Positions 57,296-64,000 of a DNA stretch of 64,000 nt are shown here, piece by piece (within the stretch, counting starts at the first letter, position 1; the number at the start of each line of letters is the position of its first letter). The notes under the pieces were generated by a model, which worked only from the letters and a program-made list of their open reading frames with translations, was not told the DNA's origin and searched no databases. The DNA is from CAVSWT01 sp963775245. GTDB taxonomy: Bacteria > Bacteroidota > Ignavibacteria > Ignavibacteriales > Ignavibacteriaceae. The translations under genes were made by a program, and so were the position numbers. The DNA is taken from assembly GCA_963775245.1 (NCBI GenBank), contig CAVZID010000001.1, positions 1 through 64,000 on the forward strand. Reading direction: 5' to 3'.

Positions 57296-57814
57296 TTATG
57301 ATTGTGTCAGCAAGCTTTTAATATGATTAATATAAGCTTCTGCTCCGCCCTCCTGGTAACCGGTATAATTTATAACCTTACCCTTGCTGTCCAAAAGAAT
57401 AATAGTTGGAAATCCTTGTATACCAAATTTCTGAGCCATCTGACGGTTATAGTATTGTGTTTCCTGTGATTGCTCAATATTTTGAGGAAAGTCAAATTTT
57501 ACAAGCACAAGATTTTTATTTGCATAATCAATAAATTCTTTTTGAGTAAATACCTCGTTACTTAATCTTTTGCACCAAATACACCAATCAGAACCTGTAA
57601 AATCGACTAAAATAGGCTTATTTTCTTTTTTAGCTATTGTAATCGCAGATTCTAACTTTTCATTCCATTTTAATTCTGCTTTTGAGGATTTTTTATTTCC
57701 AGTTGAGCTAATTGCAAAGACAATTGTTGACACAAATGCAAGTAGAATAATTACTTTAACTATCGATTTCAAACCGGTCTCCTTTTTGTTTTTTGATTTT
57801 TTTACTTTCTTCAT
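57296..57814 (-). CDS. Membrane-anchored thioredoxin-like protein
   Basis: 172 residues. A basic N-terminus (MKKVKKSKNKKE) and one membrane helix (IVKVIILLAFVSTIVFAISS) anchor a periplasmic thioredoxin fold. The active site is CIWC in DFTGSDWCIWCKRL, with the cis-proline in GFPTIILL. The insertion VFTQKEFIDYANKNLVLVKFD resembles the thioredoxin_7 / DUF255 group. It probably reduces periplasmic disulfides; its position next to msrA suggests it may serve oxidised-protein repair (inference). Confidence 0.9.
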   Translation of the reverse strand: MKKVKKSKNKKETGLKSIVKVIILLAFVSTIVFAISSTGNKKSSKAELKWNEKLESAITIAKKENKPILVDFTGSDWCIWCKRLSNEVFTQKEFIDYANKNLVLVKFDFPQNIEQSQETQYYNRQMAQKFGIQGFPTIILLDSKGKVINYTGYQEGGAEAYINHIKSLLTQS

Positions 57815-57937
57815 CTTAACTCCAACTTTCCTAAAAATGTTGCATAATTAAATCATCGCAACATTTGATTCAATAATAATAAAAAAGATTCACAAAATTA
57901 TCACCGCATTAAAAAAATTATTGGATAAAAAATTCCC

Positions 57938-57971
57938 ATAAACCCAATTTCTTTAAAGAAATTGGGTTTAT
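57938..57971. repeat. AAACCCAATTTCT hairpin, copy 5 (divergent region)
   Basis: A perfect 15-bp stem with a 4-base TTAA loop. It lies between the divergent thioredoxin-like and msrA genes, so it is not their terminator. Like copy 2 at 17671 it marks a promoter-side position. Confidence 0.75.
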
Positions 57972-58086
57972 TATTAAACAATAATATTGTTAAAAAAATG
58001 TATTCATTTTGTGATGGAATTTTTACTTTATTAAATGATATTTTCACAACAATAATTTTAATGAATCAGAAAGGTTGCGAACTACT

Positions 58087-58746
58087 ATGAAAAAATTAAT
58101 TTTGTATATATTATTTCTTACCTTTGGTGTTACACTGGTATCTTTAGGAAACATCGGTTTAAAAGCTAAATCAAAAACGAAAGAGAAAAAAATGAATTCA
58201 CAAACAGAAGCAAAATTAGATACAGCAACTTTTGGGACAGGTTGTTTTTGGTGTTCGGAAGCTATTTTTGAAAGAGTAAAAGGAGTAAAAGCTGCCGTAG
58301 CAGGTTACTCCGGAGGAACAGTTGAAAATCCAACTTATAAAGAAGTCTGTACTGGAAATACAGGGCATGCAGAAGTTGTTCAAATAACTTATGACACAAA
58401 TGTAGTTAGTTATGATAAGCTTCTTGAAATTTTCTGGAAAACACATGACCCAACTACTTTAAATAGGCAGGGTGCCGATGTTGGAACTCAATATCGCTCG
58501 GTTATATTTTATCACAATGAAGCTCAAAAAGAAAAAGCAGAATTCTATAAAAAGAAATTAGAAGACGAAAAGATTTGGAAAGACCCGATTGTAACGGAAA
58601 TTTCTCCATTCACTAATTTCTATAAAGCTGAAGATTATCATCAGGAATATTATGACAATAATCCAAATCAAGGATATTGCGCTTTTGTAATTACACCAAA
58701 AGTTGAAAAGTTTGAGAAGATATTTAAAGATATGTTGAAGAAATAA
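58087..58746 (+). CDS. msrA: Peptide-methionine (S)-S-oxide reductase, anchored or exported
   Basis: 219 residues from the ATG at 58087. The TTG at 58075 overlaps the AAAGG ribosome-binding site and is unlikely. The N-terminal hydrophobic stretch (LILYILFLTFGVTLVSLG) is a signal or membrane anchor. MsrA core motifs follow: FGTGCFWCSEAIFERVKGV with catalytic Cys53, YSGGTVENPTYKEVCTGNTG, HAEVVQITYD, RQGADVGTQYRSVIFYH and FYKAEDYHQEYY. The enzyme reduces methionine-S-sulfoxide in proteins, here on the periplasmic side. No MsrB domain is fused. Confidence 0.94.
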   Translation: MKKLILYILFLTFGVTLVSLGNIGLKAKSKTKEKKMNSQTEAKLDTATFGTGCFWCSEAIFERVKGVKAAVAGYSGGTVENPTYKEVCTGNTGHAEVVQITYDTNVVSYDKLLEIFWKTHDPTTLNRQGADVGTQYRSVIFYHNEAQKEKAEFYKKKLEDEKIWKDPIVTEISPFTNFYKAEDYHQEYYDNNPNQGYCAFVITPKVEKFEKIFKDMLKK

Positions 58747-58763
58747 AAACCCTTTAAAATTAA

Positions 58764-58793
58764 AAACCCAATTTTTTAAAGAAATTGGGTTTA
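58764..58793. terminator. AAACCCAATTT hairpin, copy 6
   Basis: Imperfect stem, with AAACCCAATTTTT against AGAAATTGGGTTT (one mismatch). It is 17 bp after the msrA stop and between convergent genes, so it could end transcription from both sides. Confidence 0.65.
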
Positions 58794-58816
58794 TGAATTC
58801 ATTATATATTGAAAAT

Positions 58817-58844
58817 GTAGGGGCGTTCAATTGAACGCCCCTAC
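58817..58844. repeat. 28-bp perfect palindrome, intergenic copy
   Basis: GTAGGGGCGTTCAA followed by its exact reverse complement. It shares length, ends and the GTAG-G-G-CG start with the palindrome at 56930-56957. It lies 31 bp before the RND gene's stop codon. Confidence 0.9.
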
Positions 58845-58874
58845 AATTAAGAGTTAATTACTTAGCAATAATAT

Positions 58875-61800
58875 TTAATCTTGATAATCTAACACCACAT
58901 CTTCGCGGGTTTTTCTTCCGAATATTTTTCTTCCTAATGCCGGCACTTTTACTTTTAAGTTTTCCATCATTGTGTAAACTACCGGAACTAATATCAAAGT
59001 TAAAAACATTGAGCTTATTAAACCGCCGATGATTGCCCATGCTAAACCTGACTTCCATTCAGAACCTGAATCGGTTGCTAATGCTAATGGAAGCATACCG
59101 ATTACCATCGCTGTAGTTGTCATGAGTATCGGTCTAATTCGACTTTGCCCAGCTTCAATCAAAGCATCAAACACATTCATACCTGATTCTTTTCTCATCT
59201 GGTTTGCTCTATCCACAAGCAAGATTGCATTTTTGCCAACCAAACCAATCAACATAATTATTCCAAGGATAGAAAATATGTTTAATGTTTTCATAGTTAA
59301 TGCCAACGCTAAGAAAGCACCAACCATTGCTACCGGTATTGATAAAAGAACTACAAAAGGATAAATATAAGAATCATACAAAGCAACCATTACCATGTAA
59401 ACAAAAAGTATAGCTGCAATCATTGCTAATCCAAGGCTCCCAAAAGATTGAGCTTGATTTTTTAAATCACCTTCGTAAGCAACATCAACACCTGGAGGAA
59501 GAATACCTTTTGCTAAAGCAGCTTTAATATCAGCGCCAATACTTCCGCTCGGCCTTCCGTTAACCTGTGCATAAACAGTTATGGAATTTATCCTGTTTCT
59601 TCTCTGCAGCTTTGTTGGCCCGGTTGTTTGATAAATATCCGCAAACTGCTGAAGCTCAATCGCCTGTCCTTTCTTATTAATGAAGGTAAGATTTTTAATA
59701 TCGGAAATCCTTGACCGGTCAAATTTGTCAAGCACAATTCTTAAATCATAATCATCGTTGCCATCTCTAAATTTTGAATTGTCGTCTCCGGTCAGCGCTA
59801 CACGCAAAGCAGCGCCTACATCTGCAATCGTTAATCCAAACTGTGCTAATTTTTGCCGGTCAATATCTACACGTGTTTCCGGTTTACCTTCTTCGGCAGA
59901 CAATCTAACATCTGCAGTTCCACGAATATTATTTAAAGTTTTCATTAAAATGTCGGCACCTTTTTCAACATCTGCTCTATTAGGCCCGTTTACAATTAAT
60001 TGTATTGGGGTCTGGTTTGCAGTTCCGAAAATTCCTATTGGATTTACACGAACTTTCAATCCTGGAATTTTTTGTGCATATTGTTTTATCTTTTCTCCAA
60101 CATCATCAGTAGAAATATCTCGCTGGTCTTTTGGAATCAATGCCACATCCAGCTCTGAAGAATTATTTGACGATTGTCCCAGCAAACCTTCATTAGATGC
60201 GCCAACTGTTACAAACACCTTTTTAACTTCAGGAAGATTAGTTATATATCTTTCAACATTCTGTGTAACCAGGTTTGTATTTTCAAGAGAAGCGCCTGGC
60301 TTAGTTTCTAATATTACTGCAAACTCACCACGATCGGATTGAGTAATAAACTCACTTCCAATGAATCCGGCTGGAGCTAAACCCAATGCAAGAATAAAAA
60401 GAACTCCCGATATTGCAATTACTTTCCATTTATTATGTAAAGCCCATTTCAATATATTGAGATAATGCTCAACTAATTTTTTAAATAAAGATTCGAACCC
60501 AAGAGCAAATTTACCCATTAAAGAATTTTTTGATAATCGTTCAAGCTTTCCTAATCTTGAAGCTAAAGCAGGTGTAACTGTGAAAGAAACAAAAAGGCTT
60601 AACAAAGTTGATATGACAACCACAACCGCAAATTCTCTAATTATATTTCCAATCAAACCGCCGGTTAATGCAAGAGGAACAAACACCACAACGTCAACCA
60701 TGGTGATTGATAATGCTGCAAAGCCAATTTCATTTCTTCCTTTTAATGCAGCAACTCTTTTGGGTTCGCCTTTTTCTAAATGGTGGTGAATATTTTCAAG
60801 AACAACAATCGAATCATCTACAAGAATACCTACCACCAAAGACAAACCAAGTAATGTCATTAAATTCAAAGTAAATCCAAACATGTACATCACAATAAAA
60901 GTTGAAATCATTGAAGCAGGAATCGCAAGCATAACAATGAATGAATCTCTAAGACTATGCAGGAATAACATCATTACAATTGCCACGAGAATTACAGCTA
61001 AGAACAAATCGAACTTAACACCATTTGCAGCGTCTAGTGTAAATTGAGAACCATCCTGAGCAATATCGAATTTTACGTTTTCAGCTTTATAATCGGATTC
61101 AATTTTAGTTAGCTCTTTCTTTACCAGTTTTACTACATCAACTGCATTTGCATCAGTCTGTTTTTGAACTAAAACACCAACAGAAGTTTTCCCGTTAATT
61201 CTATTTATTGTGCTGTAATCTTTTTGGCCATCTTCAACTTCAGCAACATCATTAAGCTTTATTTCACTTCCGGTTTTGGTTTGAGCAATTATAAGGTTTC
61301 TTAAATCATCTACTGATTTTAGTTTGCCAGCAATTCTTACAACCAACTGGTCTTTACTGTCTTCAATTTTTCCGGTTGGATAATCCAGGTTTGAAGATTT
61401 AACCGCCTGCACAACTTGAAGAATTGATAAACCATACGAATGAATTTTATCAGCATTCAGGTTAACTTTTATTTCTCTTTCATCACCGCCTACTAAAGTA
61501 ATTTGCCCTACGCCTGCAATTTTAGCAAGCCTCGGCTGAATCCTATCCTTAATGAACTGGTAAAATTGAGTTGACGGCATATTGCTCGTTACACCCATTC
61601 TCAATACAGGAATTTCGTCAAGTGCAAATTTTGATATTGTTGGACTTTTAGCATCAGTTGGAAGCTGGGATACAACTTCATTTACTTTTCTTTGAGCATT
61701 TTGTAGAGCAACATCTATATCTGCCGACTGCAGGAAATTCACCATTACAAAAGAAACGCCTTCGGATGAAGTTGAATTAACAGCATCAATTTCATCAAGA

Positions 61801-62018
61801 GTTGATATAGCATCTTCAATTTTCTTTGTCACAGATGTTTCAACTTCATTTGGCGATGCACCTGGATAGACTGTAGTAATAGTAAGTACCGGTGGTGTTA
61901 TCTTCGGCAGCAATTCGTAGCTTAATTGAGTATAGCTGTATATACCCAGAACACTTAACGCAGCAAATATAACCACTATAAGCGTCGGCCTTTTTATTGC
62001 AAGTTCTGTTATCGTCAT
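58875..62018 (-). CDS. RND efflux pump permease (HAE1/AcrB-type)
   Basis: 1047 residues, normal for the inner-membrane trimeric pump. It begins ITELAIKRPTLIVVIFAALS. The proton-relay aspartates are in VVGILVDDSIVVLENI (TM4). Twelve membrane helices surround two large periplasmic loops. The C-terminal half has IIMLIGLVGKNAILLVDRAN and SRIRPILMTTTAMVIGMLPL. This is the hydrophobe/amphiphile efflux type rather than the metal (CzcA) type. It pumps drugs, bile salts or similar compounds from the periplasm. It is 103 bp downstream of its adaptor gene, which itself follows the TolC-like gene: a complete tripartite operon read on the minus strand. Confidence 0.94.
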   Translation of the reverse strand: MTITELAIKRPTLIVVIFAALSVLGIYSYTQLSYELLPKITPPVLTITTVYPGASPNEVETSVTKKIEDAISTLDEIDAVNSTSSEGVSFVMVNFLQSADIDVALQNAQRKVNEVVSQLPTDAKSPTISKFALDEIPVLRMGVTSNMPSTQFYQFIKDRIQPRLAKIAGVGQITLVGGDEREIKVNLNADKIHSYGLSILQVVQAVKSSNLDYPTGKIEDSKDQLVVRIAGKLKSVDDLRNLIIAQTKTGSEIKLNDVAEVEDGQKDYSTINRINGKTSVGVLVQKQTDANAVDVVKLVKKELTKIESDYKAENVKFDIAQDGSQFTLDAANGVKFDLFLAVILVAIVMMLFLHSLRDSFIVMLAIPASMISTFIVMYMFGFTLNLMTLLGLSLVVGILVDDSIVVLENIHHHLEKGEPKRVAALKGRNEIGFAALSITMVDVVVFVPLALTGGLIGNIIREFAVVVVISTLLSLFVSFTVTPALASRLGKLERLSKNSLMGKFALGFESLFKKLVEHYLNILKWALHNKWKVIAISGVLFILALGLAPAGFIGSEFITQSDRGEFAVILETKPGASLENTNLVTQNVERYITNLPEVKKVFVTVGASNEGLLGQSSNNSSELDVALIPKDQRDISTDDVGEKIKQYAQKIPGLKVRVNPIGIFGTANQTPIQLIVNGPNRADVEKGADILMKTLNNIRGTADVRLSAEEGKPETRVDIDRQKLAQFGLTIADVGAALRVALTGDDNSKFRDGNDDYDLRIVLDKFDRSRISDIKNLTFINKKGQAIELQQFADIYQTTGPTKLQRRNRINSITVYAQVNGRPSGSIGADIKAALAKGILPPGVDVAYEGDLKNQAQSFGSLGLAMIAAILFVYMVMVALYDSYIYPFVVLLSIPVAMVGAFLALALTMKTLNIFSILGIIMLIGLVGKNAILLVDRANQMRKESGMNVFDALIEAGQSRIRPILMTTTAMVIGMLPLALATDSGSEWKSGLAWAIIGGLISSMFLTLILVPVVYTMMENLKVKVPALGRKIFGRKTREDVVLDYQD

Positions 62019-62090
62019 TTTCTAATACCTTCTTTTTTCAAAATTTAATTTCTGTTGTCATTCTTAATTGGAAACTAAGCTAATCCAAAG

Positions 62091-62111
62091 ATGCTGAACC
62101 AAGTTCAGCAT
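62091..62111. repeat. ATGCTGAA...TTCAGCAT hairpin, copy 2
   Basis: ATGCTGAAC-CAA-GTTCAGCAT, a perfect 9-bp stem. It lies between the adaptor and pump genes of the efflux operon and nearly matches 49142-49162. It may reduce read-through or set mRNA stability between the two genes. Confidence 0.75.
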
Positions 62112-62121
62112 GACTAATTAT

Positions 62122-63171
62122 TTATTGAACTACTGTTACTCTATAATTATCAACAAGATTATTCTGTCCGTTTACAACAACTGTTTCACCAGCTTTTAAT
62201 CCTTTTAGTACTTCGAGATTTTTATCGAATGTGTTGCCTACAATTATATTTTTTAATTGAGCAACTCCATTGTTTATAACAAATACCTGAGCATCTTTTA
62301 CACTTCCGATTAAAGCATCTCTTGGTATAAATAATTTTTCACCTTTGGAGCTTGAATTGAAACTTACGGTTCCAAACATGCCGGCTTTCAATGGATGTTC
62401 TTTGCTGTTTGGGAGAGAAATTTCAACTGGATAAGTATGTGCTTCATCGCCTTTATCACTTATAGTAGAAATCTTTCCTTTGAAAGTTACTCCGGGATAA
62501 ACATCTGTGCTAACTTCAACCGGGTCACCGACTTTTAACTGGAATACATTTTTTTCACTAACATTTAATTTCACTTTCAATTCTGCAATGTCAACTATAT
62601 TTGCAACAGGAGTTCCTCTTTTAACATAGTCACCCATATCAACTATCCTTGAAGTAACAACACCGGAAATGGGTGCTGTAATCTTTGTATTGTCATACTC
62701 TTTTTTAGCTACAATGTATTGAGCATCAGCAGATTGATATGCAAGTTTGATTGATTCTCTTTGTGCATCGGTAACAGATTTTTGCTGGTAAAGAGCTTCA
62801 TATCTTTCGAAATCTTTTTTAGCTTTTTCATAATTTACTTCCGCTGTTTTAAAAGCTGCTAGTTTTAATTCATCATCAAGCTGAATCAAAGTTGATCCTT
62901 TTACTTTGTAGTCTCCGACCTTAGCATAAACACCGACAACTTTACCTTCAGCTTCCGAAACAATTGCTACATCGTTATTTGCATCGATATTTCCAACTAA
63001 ATCAAGACTTCTTTCTACAGGTTTATTTTGTACAGTAGCTACACTTACAGGATAAGCATCAATTTTTTCATTTTTACTTTTTGCCTGAAGCTTAGCTTTA
63101 TTATTTAATAGGATGGCAATTATACCGCCAACTATTACAAAGGCAATCAAAAAATATTTTAACTTTTGCAT
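62122..63171 (-). CDS. RND efflux periplasmic adaptor (membrane fusion protein)
   Basis: 349 residues. An N-terminal anchor (YFLIAFVIVGGIIAILL) is followed by the lipoyl-like motif (ISGVVTSRIVDMGDYVKRGT), a coiled-coil hairpin (AFKTAEVNYEKAKKDFERYEALYQQ) and a beta-barrel region ending KGLKAGETVVVNGQNNLVDN. This protein links the inner-membrane pump to the outer-membrane channel. It sits between the TolC-like gene (31 bp upstream) and the pump (103 bp downstream). Confidence 0.93.
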   Translation of the reverse strand: MQKLKYFLIAFVIVGGIIAILLNNKAKLQAKSKNEKIDAYPVSVATVQNKPVERSLDLVGNIDANNDVAIVSEAEGKVVGVYAKVGDYKVKGSTLIQLDDELKLAAFKTAEVNYEKAKKDFERYEALYQQKSVTDAQRESIKLAYQSADAQYIVAKKEYDNTKITAPISGVVTSRIVDMGDYVKRGTPVANIVDIAELKVKLNVSEKNVFQLKVGDPVEVSTDVYPGVTFKGKISTISDKGDEAHTYPVEISLPNSKEHPLKAGMFGTVSFNSSSKGEKLFIPRDALIGSVKDAQVFVINNGVAQLKNIIVGNTFDKNLEVLKGLKAGETVVVNGQNNLVDNYRVTVVQ

Positions 63172-63202
63172 ATTATTAACCTTTCTTATGCTTTAATTCT
63201 TT

Positions 63203-64000
63203 TTATTTACCAATTGATTTTTCTAATTGTGCAGCAGCTAATTCGTAATCTACCAAAGACTGCACATAATTTGTTTTAGCTTGAAGAAGTGCTACTTCGG
63301 CATCCAGCAATTCAGAATTTAGTGTTAATCCGTTTTTAAACTGCTGGTCGGTAACTCTATAATTTTCTTCTGCCTGCTTTACATTGTCATTTGCTACACT
63401 AATGCTTTCTTTTGAACGCATCATTTCCAGGTAGTTACTTGTCACCTCAAGAGTAACATTATCTTTTAAAGTTTTATATGAATCCTTAGCCTGCTCATAA
63501 GTTGCTTCAGCCTGCGTAGTTTGATCTGAGGTTGCACCCCAGTTCCACAGGTTAAATGAAGCAGTTACATTCACATCCCAGGTTCCCTTAAATTTATCTT
63601 CTGTCGGAAAAATTCTTGTATTAGGCCGTGCATAATTGTAATCGCCGGTCAAATAAATTTGAGGATACCAACTGGACTGAGCCATAGTAATTCCTGATTC
63701 TGTAGCTTTAATTTTAAATTCCATCGATTTTAATTCAGGCCTGTTTTCATAAGCTTTGTTTACCAATACATCTATATCATCTTTCAATTTTTCATTTGGA
63801 TTCACAGAATCTGCAATGTCAATTTTTGTAGATAGCGGTAATCCTATTACATTATTTAACCCAATAACCGCAAGTCTAACTGCATTATTTCCATCGATTT
63901 GTTTTAGCTTTATATCTGCCAACTGAACCTGAACTTTTAACAATTCATTTTTAGTTGCTAAACCCTGGTCATAAAAATTTTGTACATCTTTTAAATGTGC
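63203..64000 (-). CDS. TolC-family outer membrane channel (N-terminal part outside the window)
   Basis: The frame is open to the window edge (it reads AHLKDVQNFYDQGLATKNEL from 64000 down); the ATG at 63943 is internal. The visible ~265 C-terminal residues are typical of TolC: ENRPELKSMEFKIKATESGI, YLTGDYNYA, FNLWNWG, SNYLEMMRSKESISVANDNV and LLDAEVALLQAKTNYVQSLV. It is the outer-membrane exit duct of the RND system and the first visible gene of that operon. The start lies beyond base 64000. Confidence 0.92.
   Translation of the reverse strand, partial: AHLKDVQNFYDQGLATKNELLKVQVQLADIKLKQIDGNNAVRLAVIGLNNVIGLPLSTKIDIADSVNPNEKLKDDIDVLVNKAYENRPELKSMEFKIKATESGITMAQSSWYPQIYLTGDYNYARPNTRIFPTEDKFKGTWDVNVTASFNLWNWGATSDQTTQAEATYEQAKDSYKTLKDNVTLEVTSNYLEMMRSKESISVANDNVKQAEENYRVTDQQFKNGLTLNSELLDAEVALLQAKTNYVQSLVDYELAAAQLEKSIGK

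Noticed and set aside
59758..60342. 194-residue plus-strand ORF inside the RND pump gene
   Set aside because: It is antisense to a full-length, well-conserved RND permease, has no ribosome-binding site or family match, and is a shadow frame.
1..64000. tRNA, rRNA, prophage or insertion sequence
   Set aside because: I scanned intergenic regions for cloverleaf-like folds, transposase motifs and terminal inverted repeats of IS size and saw none convincing.

Overview
The window reads as chromosome of an AT-rich, Gram-negative member of the Bacteroidota/Ignavibacteriota group, most like the Ignavibacteria. The main evidence is four type IX secretion (T9SS) C-terminal sorting domains with the NYPNPFNPSTTIKY signature (near 27.3, 43.3, 56.9 and, as an orphan fragment, 57.2 kb). 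An RND tripartite efflux system confirms an outer membrane, and an ECF sigma factor is paired with a TPR Ser/Thr kinase. I see no rRNA, tRNA, CRISPR array, phage or intact insertion sequence.

Layout. 0-3.5 kb: a truncated membrane protein; two small membrane genes (one broken) bracketed by a 90-bp direct repeat; a broken AraC regulator; a SnoaL-like protein. 3.6-14.7 kb: a minus-strand block of three glutamate dehydrogenases alternating with two paralogous ~1000-aa proteins that fuse receiver-like domains to a PEP-synthase-type ATP-grasp domain, plus a small zinc ribbon and an OsmC protein. 15-20 kb: M24 peptidase, hemerythrin, aat, then arcC-argF (carbamate kinase and ornithine carbamoyltransferase). 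20-27 kb: a minus-strand run of membrane proteins (DUF2721, DUF819, DUF697-like, AEC, DUF2269, SulP) with a GNAT acetyltransferase. 27-37 kb: a repeat-rich T9SS protein, an aldo/keto reductase pseudogene, the kinase/ECF-sigma pair, and broken saccharopine dehydrogenase and MscS genes. 37-49 kb: pncB, a MetX-like hydrolase, a tail-anchored L7/L12-like protein, HIT, YbaK, a BNR/sortilin-type T9SS protein, a DUF4097 repeat protein and a TPM protein. 49-52 kb: a three-gene aminotransferase / CDP-alcohol phosphotransferase / nucleotidyltransferase operon, probably making a phospholipid head group. 52-64 kb: LysE exporter, beta-CASP nuclease-like protein, secreted GH5-CBM6 enzyme, thioredoxin-like protein, msrA, and an RND-adaptor-TolC efflux operon running off the right edge.

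How the genes fit together. The metabolic theme is amino-acid nitrogen: three GDHs, the carbamate kinase/OTC pair, a LysE-type exporter and a broken saccharopine dehydrogenase. A second theme is export to the outside: T9SS cargo, RND efflux and secreted glycoside hydrolase.

Two whole-window patterns stand out. First, short palindromic repeats of several families are scattered through it. Three sit at exactly the same joint inside T9SS sorting domains, and six copies of an AAACCCAATTTCT hairpin lie between genes. Second, about a dozen genes carry frameshifts, mostly in A/T or G runs and concentrated at 0-3 and 27-50 kb. This is either gene decay or local sequence error; only the aldo/keto reductase, with a large internal deletion, is clearly a real pseudogene.
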